Below are positions 1 to 5,853 of a stretch of DNA of 10,278 nucleotides, one piece after another. Below the pieces are notes generated by a model. The model did no database searches and was not told the DNA's origin. It worked only from the letters and a program-made list of their open reading frames with translations. The first letter of the stretch is position 1, and every line of letters starts with the position of its first letter. This stretch comes from Porphyromonadaceae bacterium UBA4702. Lineage in GTDB: Bacteria > Bacteroidota > Bacteroidia > Bacteroidales > Muribaculaceae. A program made the translations under genes and the position numbers. Where the stretch lies: assembly GCA_002404675.1 (NCBI GenBank), contig DHKE01000079.1, forward strand, positions 1 to 10,278. Reading direction: 5' to 3'.

Positions 1-27
1 GCTCTAAACCAGCTGAGCTAAGCGCCC
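1..27 (-). tRNA. tRNA gene, 5' part only (cut by window start)
   Basis: Read on the minus strand, the first 27 nt give a 7-nt acceptor strand (GGGCGCT), then T8 and A9, a GCTC D-stem, a D-loop with AGCTGGTTTA and the closing GAGC. This is a textbook tRNA 5' half. The anticodon lies outside the window, so the amino acid cannot be read. The acceptor and D-arm resemble valine tRNAs of Bacteroidota, but that is only a memory-based guess. A strong promoter match lies just upstream. Confidence 0.85.
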
Positions 28-39
28 CGTTTGCGAGTG

Positions 40-71
40 CAAAGTTACTGCTTTCATTTTACACCTCCAAA
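40..71 (-). promoter_or_regulatory. Bacteroidota-type promoter for the tRNA
   Basis: On the minus strand, TTTG (71-68) is followed after exactly 20 nt by TAACTTTG (47-40). This matches the primary sigma factor consensus of Bacteroidota, TTTG at -33 and TAnnTTTG at -7. The expected transcription start is a few nucleotides before the tRNA 5' end at 27, as expected for a short-leader tRNA transcript. Confidence 0.75.
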
Positions 72-88
72 TTTTTTTGCTAATTTTG
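57..88 (+). promoter_or_regulatory. Probable purB promoter
   Basis: TAATTTTG (81-88) matches the Bacteroidota -7 consensus TAnnTTTG exactly. TTTT (57-60) lies 20 nt upstream and is one base off the TTTG -33 box. A start near 95 would give a leader of about 55 nt before the purB ATG at 149. The elements interleave with the divergent tRNA promoter, so the two probably compete for polymerase. Confidence 0.6.
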
Positions 89-148
89 TGTGGAAAAAAT
101 TTGCGCAGCCACGGCAAACCGCCGTAATGCACTAACACATAACATATT

Positions 149-1492
149 ATGGAATTATCTACACTCACGGCGATTTCGCCGATAGATGGACGCTACCGGT
201 CGAAATGCGAGGGACTGGACAAGTATTTCTCCGAGTTCGGTCTGATACGCTACCGCGTCAAGGTCGAAGTGGAATACTTCATCGCCCTTTGCCAGGCGGG
301 GCTGAAGGAGCTGTCCGGCATTGACACATCCACGTTTGCCCAGCTGCGCCGCGTCTACGAAGAGTTCTCAACCGACGACGCGCTCGAAATCAAGGCAACG
401 GAAAGCGTCACCAACCACGACGTGAAAGCCGTCGAGTACTTCCTGAAAAGCCGCTTCGACACGCTCGGGCTTCAGGCATACAAGGAGTTCATCCACTTCG
501 GGCTGACCTCTCAGGACATCAACAACACCGCCGTACCCATGTCGATAAAGGACGCGCTGAACGAAGTGTACTGTCCGCTGCTCGAGCAGCTCGTGTCGCG
601 CCTCGCCTCGCTGGCAGAGGAATGGGCAGACGTGCCTATGCTGGCACGCACCCATGGGCAGCCCGCCACGCCGACGCGCCTTGGCAAGGAGATAAATGTG
701 TACGTATACCGCCTGCGCCAGCAGATTGACGCGCTGCGAGGCGTGAAGATAAGCGGCAAGTTCGGCGGCGCGACCGGCAACATGAACGCTCACCACGTGG
801 CATACCCCGGCATCGACTGGCCGGCATTCGGCAACCGCTTCCTGCGCGAGAGCCTCGGCATCGAGCGCGAGGAAGTGACCACGCAGATTTCCAACTACGA
901 CAACATGGCGGCACTGTTTGACGCGCTGCGCCGCATCAACACCATAGTCCTCGACCTGGACCGCGACTTCTGGATGTACATATCCATGGACTATTTCAAG
1001 CAGAAGATCAAGGCTGGCGAGGTCGGCAGCTCTGCAATGCCGCACAAGGTCAACCCGATAGACTATGAGAACTCGGAGGGCAACCTGGGCATTGCCAACG
1101 CCATATACGCGCACCTGTCGCAGAAGCTGCCCGTGTCGCGTCTGCAGCGCGACCTGACCGACTCGACAGTGCTGCGCAACGTGGGCGTGCCGATGGGACA
1201 CTCCGTCATCGCCTTCGCCTCGACACTGAAAGGCCTCGACAAGCTGCTCATCAACCGCGAGGCGATACATGACGACCTGGGACGCCGCTGGAACGTGCTG
1301 GCCGAAGCCATACAGACCGTCCTGCGCCGCGAGGGGTACGAAAAGCCCTACGAGGCACTGAAAGCATTGACGCGCGTAAACAGCGAGGTGACACAGGAGA
1401 GCCTCGCCGAATTTATCAACTCGCTCAACGTGCGCGACGAGGTGAAACAGCAGCTCCTTGCCCTCACCCCGCTGAATTACACCGGGTTCTGA
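149..1492 (+). CDS. purB: Adenylosuccinate lyase
   Basis: PurB catalyses two fumarate-releasing steps of purine synthesis in the cytoplasm: SAICAR to AICAR, and adenylosuccinate to AMP. The 447-aa product starts MELSTLTAISPIDGRY, closely like the E. coli-type enzyme (about 456 aa). The fumarase/aspartase-superfamily signature GSSAMPHKVNP is at residues 293-303 and carries the catalytic serine (S294 or S295). The motif ARTHGQPATPTRLGKE contains H169, equivalent to the general-acid histidine of E. coli (H171). The block QRDLTDSTVLRN also matches. The C-terminus stops at NYTGF, some residues shorter than in E. coli. The ATG at 149 has an AT-rich, SD-less leader, normal for Bacteroidota. No other pur gene is adjacent. 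A hairpin separates it from queA, so read-through into the next genes may be partial. Confidence 0.97.
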   Translation: MELSTLTAISPIDGRYRSKCEGLDKYFSEFGLIRYRVKVEVEYFIALCQAGLKELSGIDTSTFAQLRRVYEEFSTDDALEIKATESVTNHDVKAVEYFLKSRFDTLGLQAYKEFIHFGLTSQDINNTAVPMSIKDALNEVYCPLLEQLVSRLASLAEEWADVPMLARTHGQPATPTRLGKEINVYVYRLRQQIDALRGVKISGKFGGATGNMNAHHVAYPGIDWPAFGNRFLRESLGIEREEVTTQISNYDNMAALFDALRRINTIVLDLDRDFWMYISMDYFKQKIKAGEVGSSAMPHKVNPIDYENSEGNLGIANAIYAHLSQKLPVSRLQRDLTDSTVLRNVGVPMGHSVIAFASTLKGLDKLLINREAIHDDLGRRWNVLAEAIQTVLRREGYEKPYEALKALTRVNSEVTQESLAEFINSLNVRDEVKQQLLALTPLNYTGF

Positions 1493-1522
1493 CACACAAC
1501 GTGTGCGAAAACCGTACAAGCA

Positions 1523-1552
1523 CGGTACGCGGCACACCGCGTACCGGCTTTT
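1523..1552 (+). terminator. Hairpin with short T-run after purB
   Basis: CGGTACGCGG (1523-1532) and CCGCGTACCG (1537-1546) form a perfect 10-bp stem with a CACA loop, followed by GC and TTTT (1549-1552). It sits 31 nt after the purB stop and 18 nt before the queA ATG. The T-run is short, so it may be a leaky terminator or attenuator rather than a full stop. I see no good promoter between it and queA, which argues for some read-through. Confidence 0.55.
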
Positions 1553-1569
1553 GCAATCATACATTATAT

Positions 1570-2844
1570 ATGAAAAAGACTGACGAAACCGTGCCGTCCG
1601 TTTGCGGCATACACATAGCCGATTATGACTACCCGCTCGATGACGCACGGATAGCGAAGCATCCGCTCGCCGACCGCGACCGCTGCCTGCTGCTGACGTG
1701 CGACAGCCTGGGGCGCATAGCCGACAGGCGGTTTGACGCACTGCCGGGACTGTTGCCCGAAGGGTCGCTCATGGTATGCAACAACACGCGCGTCATCAAC
1801 GCGCGTCTCCAGTTCCGCAAGCCCACCGGCTCGGTGATAGAGGTGTTCCTGCTCGAGCCCGAAGAGCCGTCAGACTACGCGCTGGTGTTCCAGACACGCG
1901 GCCGCTGCACATGGAAATGCATGGTCGGCAACCTGAAGCGGTGGAAGCAGGACGCGCTGGAGCGCGTCATCACGCTCGGCGAGCCGCAACGAGGCGTCAC
2001 GCTGCGGGCAACGCGCATGGAGGCATGCGCCGGCAACTCCCACCTCGTGGAACTGCAATGGGACGACCCCTCGGCGACATTTGCCGACATAGTGGATGCC
2101 GCCGGGCGCATACCCATACCGCCGTACCTCGGGCGAGCCTCGGAGGAGTGCGACGACACCGACTACCAGACAGTCTATTCCAAAATCAAGGGGTCTGTGG
2201 CAGCTCCGACAGCCGGGCTGCACTTCACCGACCAGATGATAAGCACACTCGCCGACGCTGGGATAGAACGCCGCGAACTGACACTGCACGTCGGCGCAGG
2301 CACGTTCCAGCCGGTCAAGAGCGACGAAATCGGGGGACACCCCATGCACACCGAAGTCTACGGCATCAGCCGCGAAGTGCTGGCTGCGGTAATCGCCTCC
2401 CGGCACGCCGGGAGGCCGCTGACTGCCGTCGGCACAACGAGTGTGCGCACACTCGAGTCGCTGCCATACGCCGGGCGGCACATCATGCGCGGCGAAGACC
2501 CACACGTCTCGCAGTGGGAGGCATACAGCGGCGACACCGCCGAGATGGACACCGTCACGATGCTCGAGGCACTTGCCGCATACATGGACAGCCACGGCAT
2601 GACGACCTTCACCTCCTCGACAGCGATAATGATAGCCCCCGGCTTCCGGTGGCGCATCACCGACGCCATGGTCACCAACTTCCACCAGCCGCAATCGACA
2701 CTGCTGCTGCTCGTCTCCTCATTTCTGGGCAAAGACGAGGACGGCGAGCGTTGGCGGCGCGTGTACGGCCATGCACTCGCCGGCAACTACCGCTTCCTGT
2801 CATACGGCGACGCATGCCTGTTTTTCCGTGCATCAGAGAGGTGA
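1570..2844 (+). CDS. queA: S-adenosylmethionine:tRNA ribosyltransferase-isomerase (QueA), long form
   Basis: QueA transfers and isomerises the ribosyl part of SAM onto preQ1-tRNA, giving epoxyqueuosine at wobble position 34 of GUN-anticodon tRNAs. Family motifs appear in order: IADYDYPLDDARIAKHPL at the N-terminus, NNTRVINARL (71-80), IPIPPYLG (181-188), GSVAAPTAGLHFT (208-220), TLHVGAGTFQPVKSDEI, AVGTTSVRTLES, TNFHQPQSTLLLLVSSFLG (from T369), and YRFLSYGD near the end. The protein is 424 aa, while E. coli QueA is about 356. Part of the excess is a stretch between the TTSVRTLES and IAPGFRW motifs containing QWEAYSG. The ATG at 1570 was chosen because a GTG at 1501 would run through the hairpin and add residues with no family match. 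Some Bacteroidota carry more than one QueA-like protein, so this could be a divergent paralogue. The stop overlaps the aroA start. Confidence 0.9.
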   Translation: MKKTDETVPSVCGIHIADYDYPLDDARIAKHPLADRDRCLLLTCDSLGRIADRRFDALPGLLPEGSLMVCNNTRVINARLQFRKPTGSVIEVFLLEPEEPSDYALVFQTRGRCTWKCMVGNLKRWKQDALERVITLGEPQRGVTLRATRMEACAGNSHLVELQWDDPSATFADIVDAAGRIPIPPYLGRASEECDDTDYQTVYSKIKGSVAAPTAGLHFTDQMISTLADAGIERRELTLHVGAGTFQPVKSDEIGGHPMHTEVYGISREVLAAVIASRHAGRPLTAVGTTSVRTLESLPYAGRHIMRGEDPHVSQWEAYSGDTAEMDTVTMLEALAAYMDSHGMTTFTSSTAIMIAPGFRWRITDAMVTNFHQPQSTLLLLVSSFLGKDEDGERWRRVYGHALAGNYRFLSYGDACLFFRASER

Positions 2845-4100
2845 GCAGCAACGCATACATACGCTTCGGCACACTGCCAAGCGCCGAGACAACGGTAGCC
2901 CTGCCGCCGTCGAAAAGCATCGCGGCGCGGCAGATGATGATTGCCGCATACGCCGACGCTCCCCTGCCGCAATACGAAGAGGACTGGTGTGACGACCTGC
3001 GCCACCTGCACCGCGCCATCACCGCCGTCCGCCGTGGAGAGGCCGTGATCGATGTCGGCAGCTCCGGGACGGCATTGCGCTTCATCGCCACATATATATG
3101 CATGCGAGCGCATGTGAAAACCGTGCTTACGGGAAGCGGGCAGCTCCAACGCCGCCCCATTGCACCGCTCGTCAACGCACTCGCCTCCCTCGGCTGCCGC
3201 GTCAGGCATGCCGGCGCAGACGGCCACGCGCCGCTCGAGATAACCCCCGGCGAAATCTGCGGCGGCGAAGTCGAGGTTGACACCTCCGAGAGCTCGCAAT
3301 ACCTGTCGTCGCTGCTGCTCGCCGCCCCCTGGACACGCCACGGGCTGCACATACGCTGCACCGGGACAGCCGTTTCAACGCCATACTCGCAGATGACCCT
3401 GCAGATGCTCCGCGCCGCCGGCGCAGAAACCAGCACAGCCTCACGCGACATCACCGTCAGCCCCGGCCGCCTCACCCCCGACAAACGGCCGCCCGAAAGC
3501 GACTGGAGCGCAGCCTCATACATGTACGAGACCGTTGCCCTGCACCCTCCCGGCACGCTGCGCATACGCATGGAGGGGCTGCGCCGCCCGCAGGACACAT
3601 TGCAGGGCGACAACGCAATCGCCAGCATATACCGGCAGCTTGGCGTCAAAACCACTTACGACGACAGCGGCGCAACCATCGAGAAGACGACATGGGGCGG
3701 CACCGGACATTTCGACATATACATGGGCGACATCATTGACCTTGTCCCCGCAGTCGCCGCCACCCTCTGCGGATGCCGCAAATCATTCCGCCTGTACGGC
3801 ATCGCCCACCTGCGGCACAAGGAGAGCGACCGCCTTGCCTCCGTCAGCGCGATGCTGCGCAGCCTCGGACATGCCGTCACCGCCACAGGCGACACACTGG
3901 AAAGCGGGGAATATTCGCCGCCCGATTCCGCCATAACCGTTGACGCTGCCGGCGACCACCGCATAGCCATGGCCGCCGCCTCGCTCGCGGTATTCAGCCC
4001 GATGAACATCCGCGACGCAGCGTGCGTTGACAAGTCGTTCCCCGGCTATTTCGACCGCCTCGCGCAGCTCGGATACGACATAACCCTCACCAATATATAA
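2841..4100 (+). CDS. aroA: 3-phosphoshikimate 1-carboxyvinyltransferase (EPSP synthase)
   Basis: AroA joins PEP to shikimate-3-phosphate in the chorismate (aromatic amino acid) pathway. The 419-aa product has the expected active-site blocks: PSKSIAAR with K25, SSGTALRF (74-81) with R80, RRPIAPLVNAL, SSQYL (S151, S152, Q153), DLVPAVAA with catalytic-type D300, RHKESDRL (K327, E328, D330, R331), GDHRIAM with R374, and DKSFPGYF with K398. The start is GTG at 2841, overlapping the queA TGA by 4 nt (GTGA), which suggests translational coupling. No in-frame ATG occurs before the essential PSKS motif, so a later start is excluded. The glycine equivalent to E. coli G96 is kept, while the proline after the TAMR-type arginine is phenylalanine (F81). 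Confidence 0.95.
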   Translation: MSSNAYIRFGTLPSAETTVALPPSKSIAARQMMIAAYADAPLPQYEEDWCDDLRHLHRAITAVRRGEAVIDVGSSGTALRFIATYICMRAHVKTVLTGSGQLQRRPIAPLVNALASLGCRVRHAGADGHAPLEITPGEICGGEVEVDTSESSQYLSSLLLAAPWTRHGLHIRCTGTAVSTPYSQMTLQMLRAAGAETSTASRDITVSPGRLTPDKRPPESDWSAASYMYETVALHPPGTLRIRMEGLRRPQDTLQGDNAIASIYRQLGVKTTYDDSGATIEKTTWGGTGHFDIYMGDIIDLVPAVAATLCGCRKSFRLYGIAHLRHKESDRLASVSAMLRSLGHAVTATGDTLESGEYSPPDSAITVDAAGDHRIAMAAASLAVFSPMNIRDAACVDKSFPGYFDRLAQLGYDITLTNI

Positions 4101-4111
4101 ACAGACACACC

Positions 4112-4531
4112 ATGACCGGAGCACTGATCATCCTCGCCGTCACCGCCGCCATCGGGCTGGCGCTGTACCTCGCCGACCGCCTCTATTACCGCAGGAAGAC
4201 TGAAGACACACCTGAAGAAGCCGCCAACGAGGAGGAGGAAACAGCGGATGGGGAATGTTGCGGAATGCACATCGTCTGCGAGAAGGAAACGCTCTCGCCG
4301 TTCACCACCGAGGCTGAATATTTCGACGATGAGGAACTCGACGAATACCGGGGCACCGCTGCCGATGCATACACCCCGGAACAGGCAGAGCAGTTCCGCG
4401 ACATACTGATGACCATGCGTCCCGAGGAGGTGTCGGCATGGGTGCGGTCGCTCACGATACGCGGCATCGAGCTGCCCGCTGCCGTCCGCGACGAAGTGCT
4501 GCTCATCGTCAGCGAAGCACGCCGCAAATAA
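4112..4531 (+). CDS. Small membrane-anchored protein with CCGxHxxC motif, function unknown
   Basis: This 139-aa protein has one N-terminal transmembrane helix (about residues 3-21, no lipobox) followed by RLYYRRK. That arrangement suggests the rest faces the cytoplasm, which is inference. An acidic linker (about 29-47) leads to C49-C50-G-x-H53-x-x-C56-E-K, then TEAEYFDDEELDEYRG and a helical tail ending in PAAVRDEVLLIVSEARRK. I recognise the CCGxHxxCEK plus YDDEELD pattern from a conserved short Bacteroidota protein often found near aroA and sometimes annotated as 'phospholipase'; no phospholipase catalytic motif is visible here. The Cys/His cluster could bind a metal or be redox active. It begins 11 nt after aroA and ends 5 nt before the next gene, so all are probably co-transcribed. 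Confidence 0.85.
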   Translation: MTGALIILAVTAAIGLALYLADRLYYRRKTEDTPEEAANEEEETADGECCGMHIVCEKETLSPFTTEAEYFDDEELDEYRGTAADAYTPEQAEQFRDILMTMRPEEVSAWVRSLTIRGIELPAAVRDEVLLIVSEARRK

Positions 4532-4536
4532 GCATC

Positions 4537-5595
4537 ATGAACGATATGGAACAACCAGACAGCATAATACACGACATACGGTCGATTATTGACACACACC
4601 GCGCAGAGGCTGCTTCGGCCATCAATTCCGCTATGATTCAAGCATATTGGGAAGTCGGTCGCCGCATAGTTGAGGAGGAACAGGACGGCTCAGCCCGCGC
4701 CTCCTACGGCACAAACCTTATAAGAACGCTTTCACGCCGGCTCACGCTCGAATTGGGCAAAGGGTTCAGCGAACGCAGCCTGCGCCAGTACCGCCAGTTC
4801 TTCCTCGAATTTCCCGACTGGGAGATTTGGCAACCGCGGTTGCCAAATCTTAAATGGACACATATCACAATCTTATTGAGGGAAGCTAACCCGAAAGCCC
4901 GTGAGTGGTATATGAAGGAAGCTAACCGCGAAATGTGGTCCAAACGAACTTTGGACCGCAATGTCAGCACTCAATATTACAACCGCCTTTTAGCGTCAAC
5001 TCCCAAAGGGAAAAGTCTCGTAAAAGCCGAAATGGAGCAGCTCACCTCCGGCGAGCAGTACCAGCCCTTAAGCCCAGTAAATTTCATCAAATCGCCCGTC
5101 GTAACCGAATTTTTAGGTCTCCCCAAAGACACACAGTATACCGAATCGCAACTGGAGACCGCACTGATAGACCACCTTCAGCAATTCATAATGGAGTTAG
5201 GGAAAGGGTATGCCTTCGTTGAACGCCAGCAGCACATCGTCACCGACACCGCAGACTACTACATCGACCTCGTTTTCTACAACTACATAATGAAGCGTTT
5301 TGTCTTGATTGACCTCAAGGCAAACCCTATTACACACCAGGATGTAGGGCAGATGGACATGTACGTGCGCATGTACGACGACATGAAGACCACCGAGGGC
5401 GACAACCCCACGCTTGGCATAGTGCTTTGCACTGAAACAAGCGAAGACATTGCTCGGTATTCCGTCCTCCACGACAGCGACCAGCTCTTCGCCTCCAAGA
5501 TAATGACTTTCCTTCCCACCCCCGAGGAATTGAGGAGGGAGATTGAACAGCAAAAGCAGATATTTTTCATGCAGCACAAAGTCTCCATGGGATAA
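4537..5595 (+). CDS. DUF1016/YhcG-family PDDEXK nuclease domain protein
   Basis: The 352-aa product matches the YhcG (DUF1016) family. Its N-terminal helical domain (about 1-185) contains AYWEVGRRIVEEEQ, FSERSLRQYRQFF, LPNLKWTH and EWYMKEANREMWSKRTLDR. The C-terminal nuclease domain (about 190-345) contains ELGKGYAFVERQ, YYIDLVFYN (D244), VLIDLK (D259-x-K261), HQDVGQMDMYVRMYDD and NPTLGIVLC. D244 and D259-x-K261 fit a PDDEXK metal centre, so DNA cleavage or binding is likely. The biological role is unknown; relatives are often seen in accessory and defence regions. The ATG at 4537 is 5 nt after the preceding stop, so the gene is transcribed with aroA. By hand count GC falls from about 62% (4681-4800) to about 43-48% (4801-5040), with several repeats in the GC-poor part. 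This suggests mosaic or transferred origin. Confidence 0.88.
   Translation: MNDMEQPDSIIHDIRSIIDTHRAEAASAINSAMIQAYWEVGRRIVEEEQDGSARASYGTNLIRTLSRRLTLELGKGFSERSLRQYRQFFLEFPDWEIWQPRLPNLKWTHITILLREANPKAREWYMKEANREMWSKRTLDRNVSTQYYNRLLASTPKGKSLVKAEMEQLTSGEQYQPLSPVNFIKSPVVTEFLGLPKDTQYTESQLETALIDHLQQFIMELGKGYAFVERQQHIVTDTADYYIDLVFYNYIMKRFVLIDLKANPITHQDVGQMDMYVRMYDDMKTTEGDNPTLGIVLCTETSEDIARYSVLHDSDQLFASKIMTFLPTPEELRREIEQQKQIFFMQHKVSMG
4823..4850. repeat. Perfect 28-bp palindrome inside the DUF1016 gene
   Basis: AGATTTGGCAACCG (4823-4836) is followed without any spacer by its exact reverse complement (4837-4850). All 14 base pairs were checked one by one, and the flanking bases do not pair. It encodes the linker just before the conserved LPNLKWTH motif and sits where GC content drops. 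Confidence 0.95.
4878..4927 (+). repeat. Pair of short direct repeats
   Basis: GAGGGAAGCTAACC (4878-4891) recurs as GAAGGAAGCTAACC (4914-4927): 13 of 14 bases are identical and the copies are spaced 36 nt (12 codons) apart. They encode REANP and KEANR in the N-terminal domain of the DUF1016 protein. This could be a small internal duplication or chance within a helical repeat. Confidence 0.7.
4934..4960. repeat. Inverted repeat inside the DUF1016 gene
   Basis: GGTCCAAA (4937-4944) and TTTGGACC (4950-4957) form a perfect 8-bp stem around a CGAAC loop. Three more pairs (two Watson-Crick, one G-T) extend it to 4934-4960. It is coding sequence (MWSKRTLDR region) and has no following T-run, so it is not a terminator. 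Confidence 0.85.
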
Positions 5596-5757
5596 TGTTC
5601 TATAGGTCAATTTGCAGGATGAAAACCGTGCAACTCGCAGTATATGATAAACTTTACGGCACTCAAGGTGTCTGAAAACAAGATGGCAAGCACCAGATGA
5701 AATGTGCCTTGTGCCTTGGCGACAAAACTGCAATGCAGCAACAGCTGCGGAGAGATG

Positions 5758-5791
5758 AAAAAAGGGCCGCGCGATTCACATCGAACGACCC
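5758..5791 (-). terminator. Intrinsic terminator of the fimbrial operon
   Basis: On the minus strand, GGGTCG (5791-5786) pairs with CGGCCC (5769-5764) with one G-T wobble. Inside, CGAT pairs with ATCG around a GTGA loop, separated by a 2x2 internal bulge. TTTTTT (5763-5758) follows directly. It lies 62 nt past the stop of the 724-aa gene, as expected for the end of that transcript. The rest of the 5596-5853 spacer between the converging genes holds nothing else I can support; I found no equally good terminator for the plus-strand operon. Confidence 0.75.
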
Positions 5792-5853
5792 ACGGGGAAT
5801 TTAATTGAAAATTTATTGTGTATTTGGAATTTAGTATGCGTAAAATCAGTATG

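Noticed and set aside
1501..1569. GTG at 1501 as the queA start
   Set aside because: The added 23 residues are encoded by the hairpin region and match nothing in QueA. The ATG at 1570 leads directly into the conserved N-terminus.
368..1741. 457-codon open frame antisense to purB and the start of queA
   Set aside because: The opposite strand carries two well-supported enzymes. The antisense protein is rich in Arg, Val, His and Cys with no recognisable motif, typical of a GC-rich shadow frame.
1870..2694. 274-codon minus-strand frame opposite queA
   Set aside because: It is a shadow of the conserved queA frame, with low-complexity composition and no motif.
1776..2840. Long in-frame upstream extension of aroA through queA
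   Set aside because: The translated extension is Arg/His-rich with no domain and overlaps the conserved queA sequence. AroA homology begins only at the GTG at 2841.
5735..5748. GCAGC-AACA-GCTGC hairpin as terminator of the plus-strand operon
   Set aside because: The stem is only 5 bp and no T-run follows; a purine-rich stretch does.
5596..5853. Small genes in the spacer between the converging operons
   Set aside because: The open frames here overlap the terminator or the end of the 724-aa gene and show no protein-like composition.
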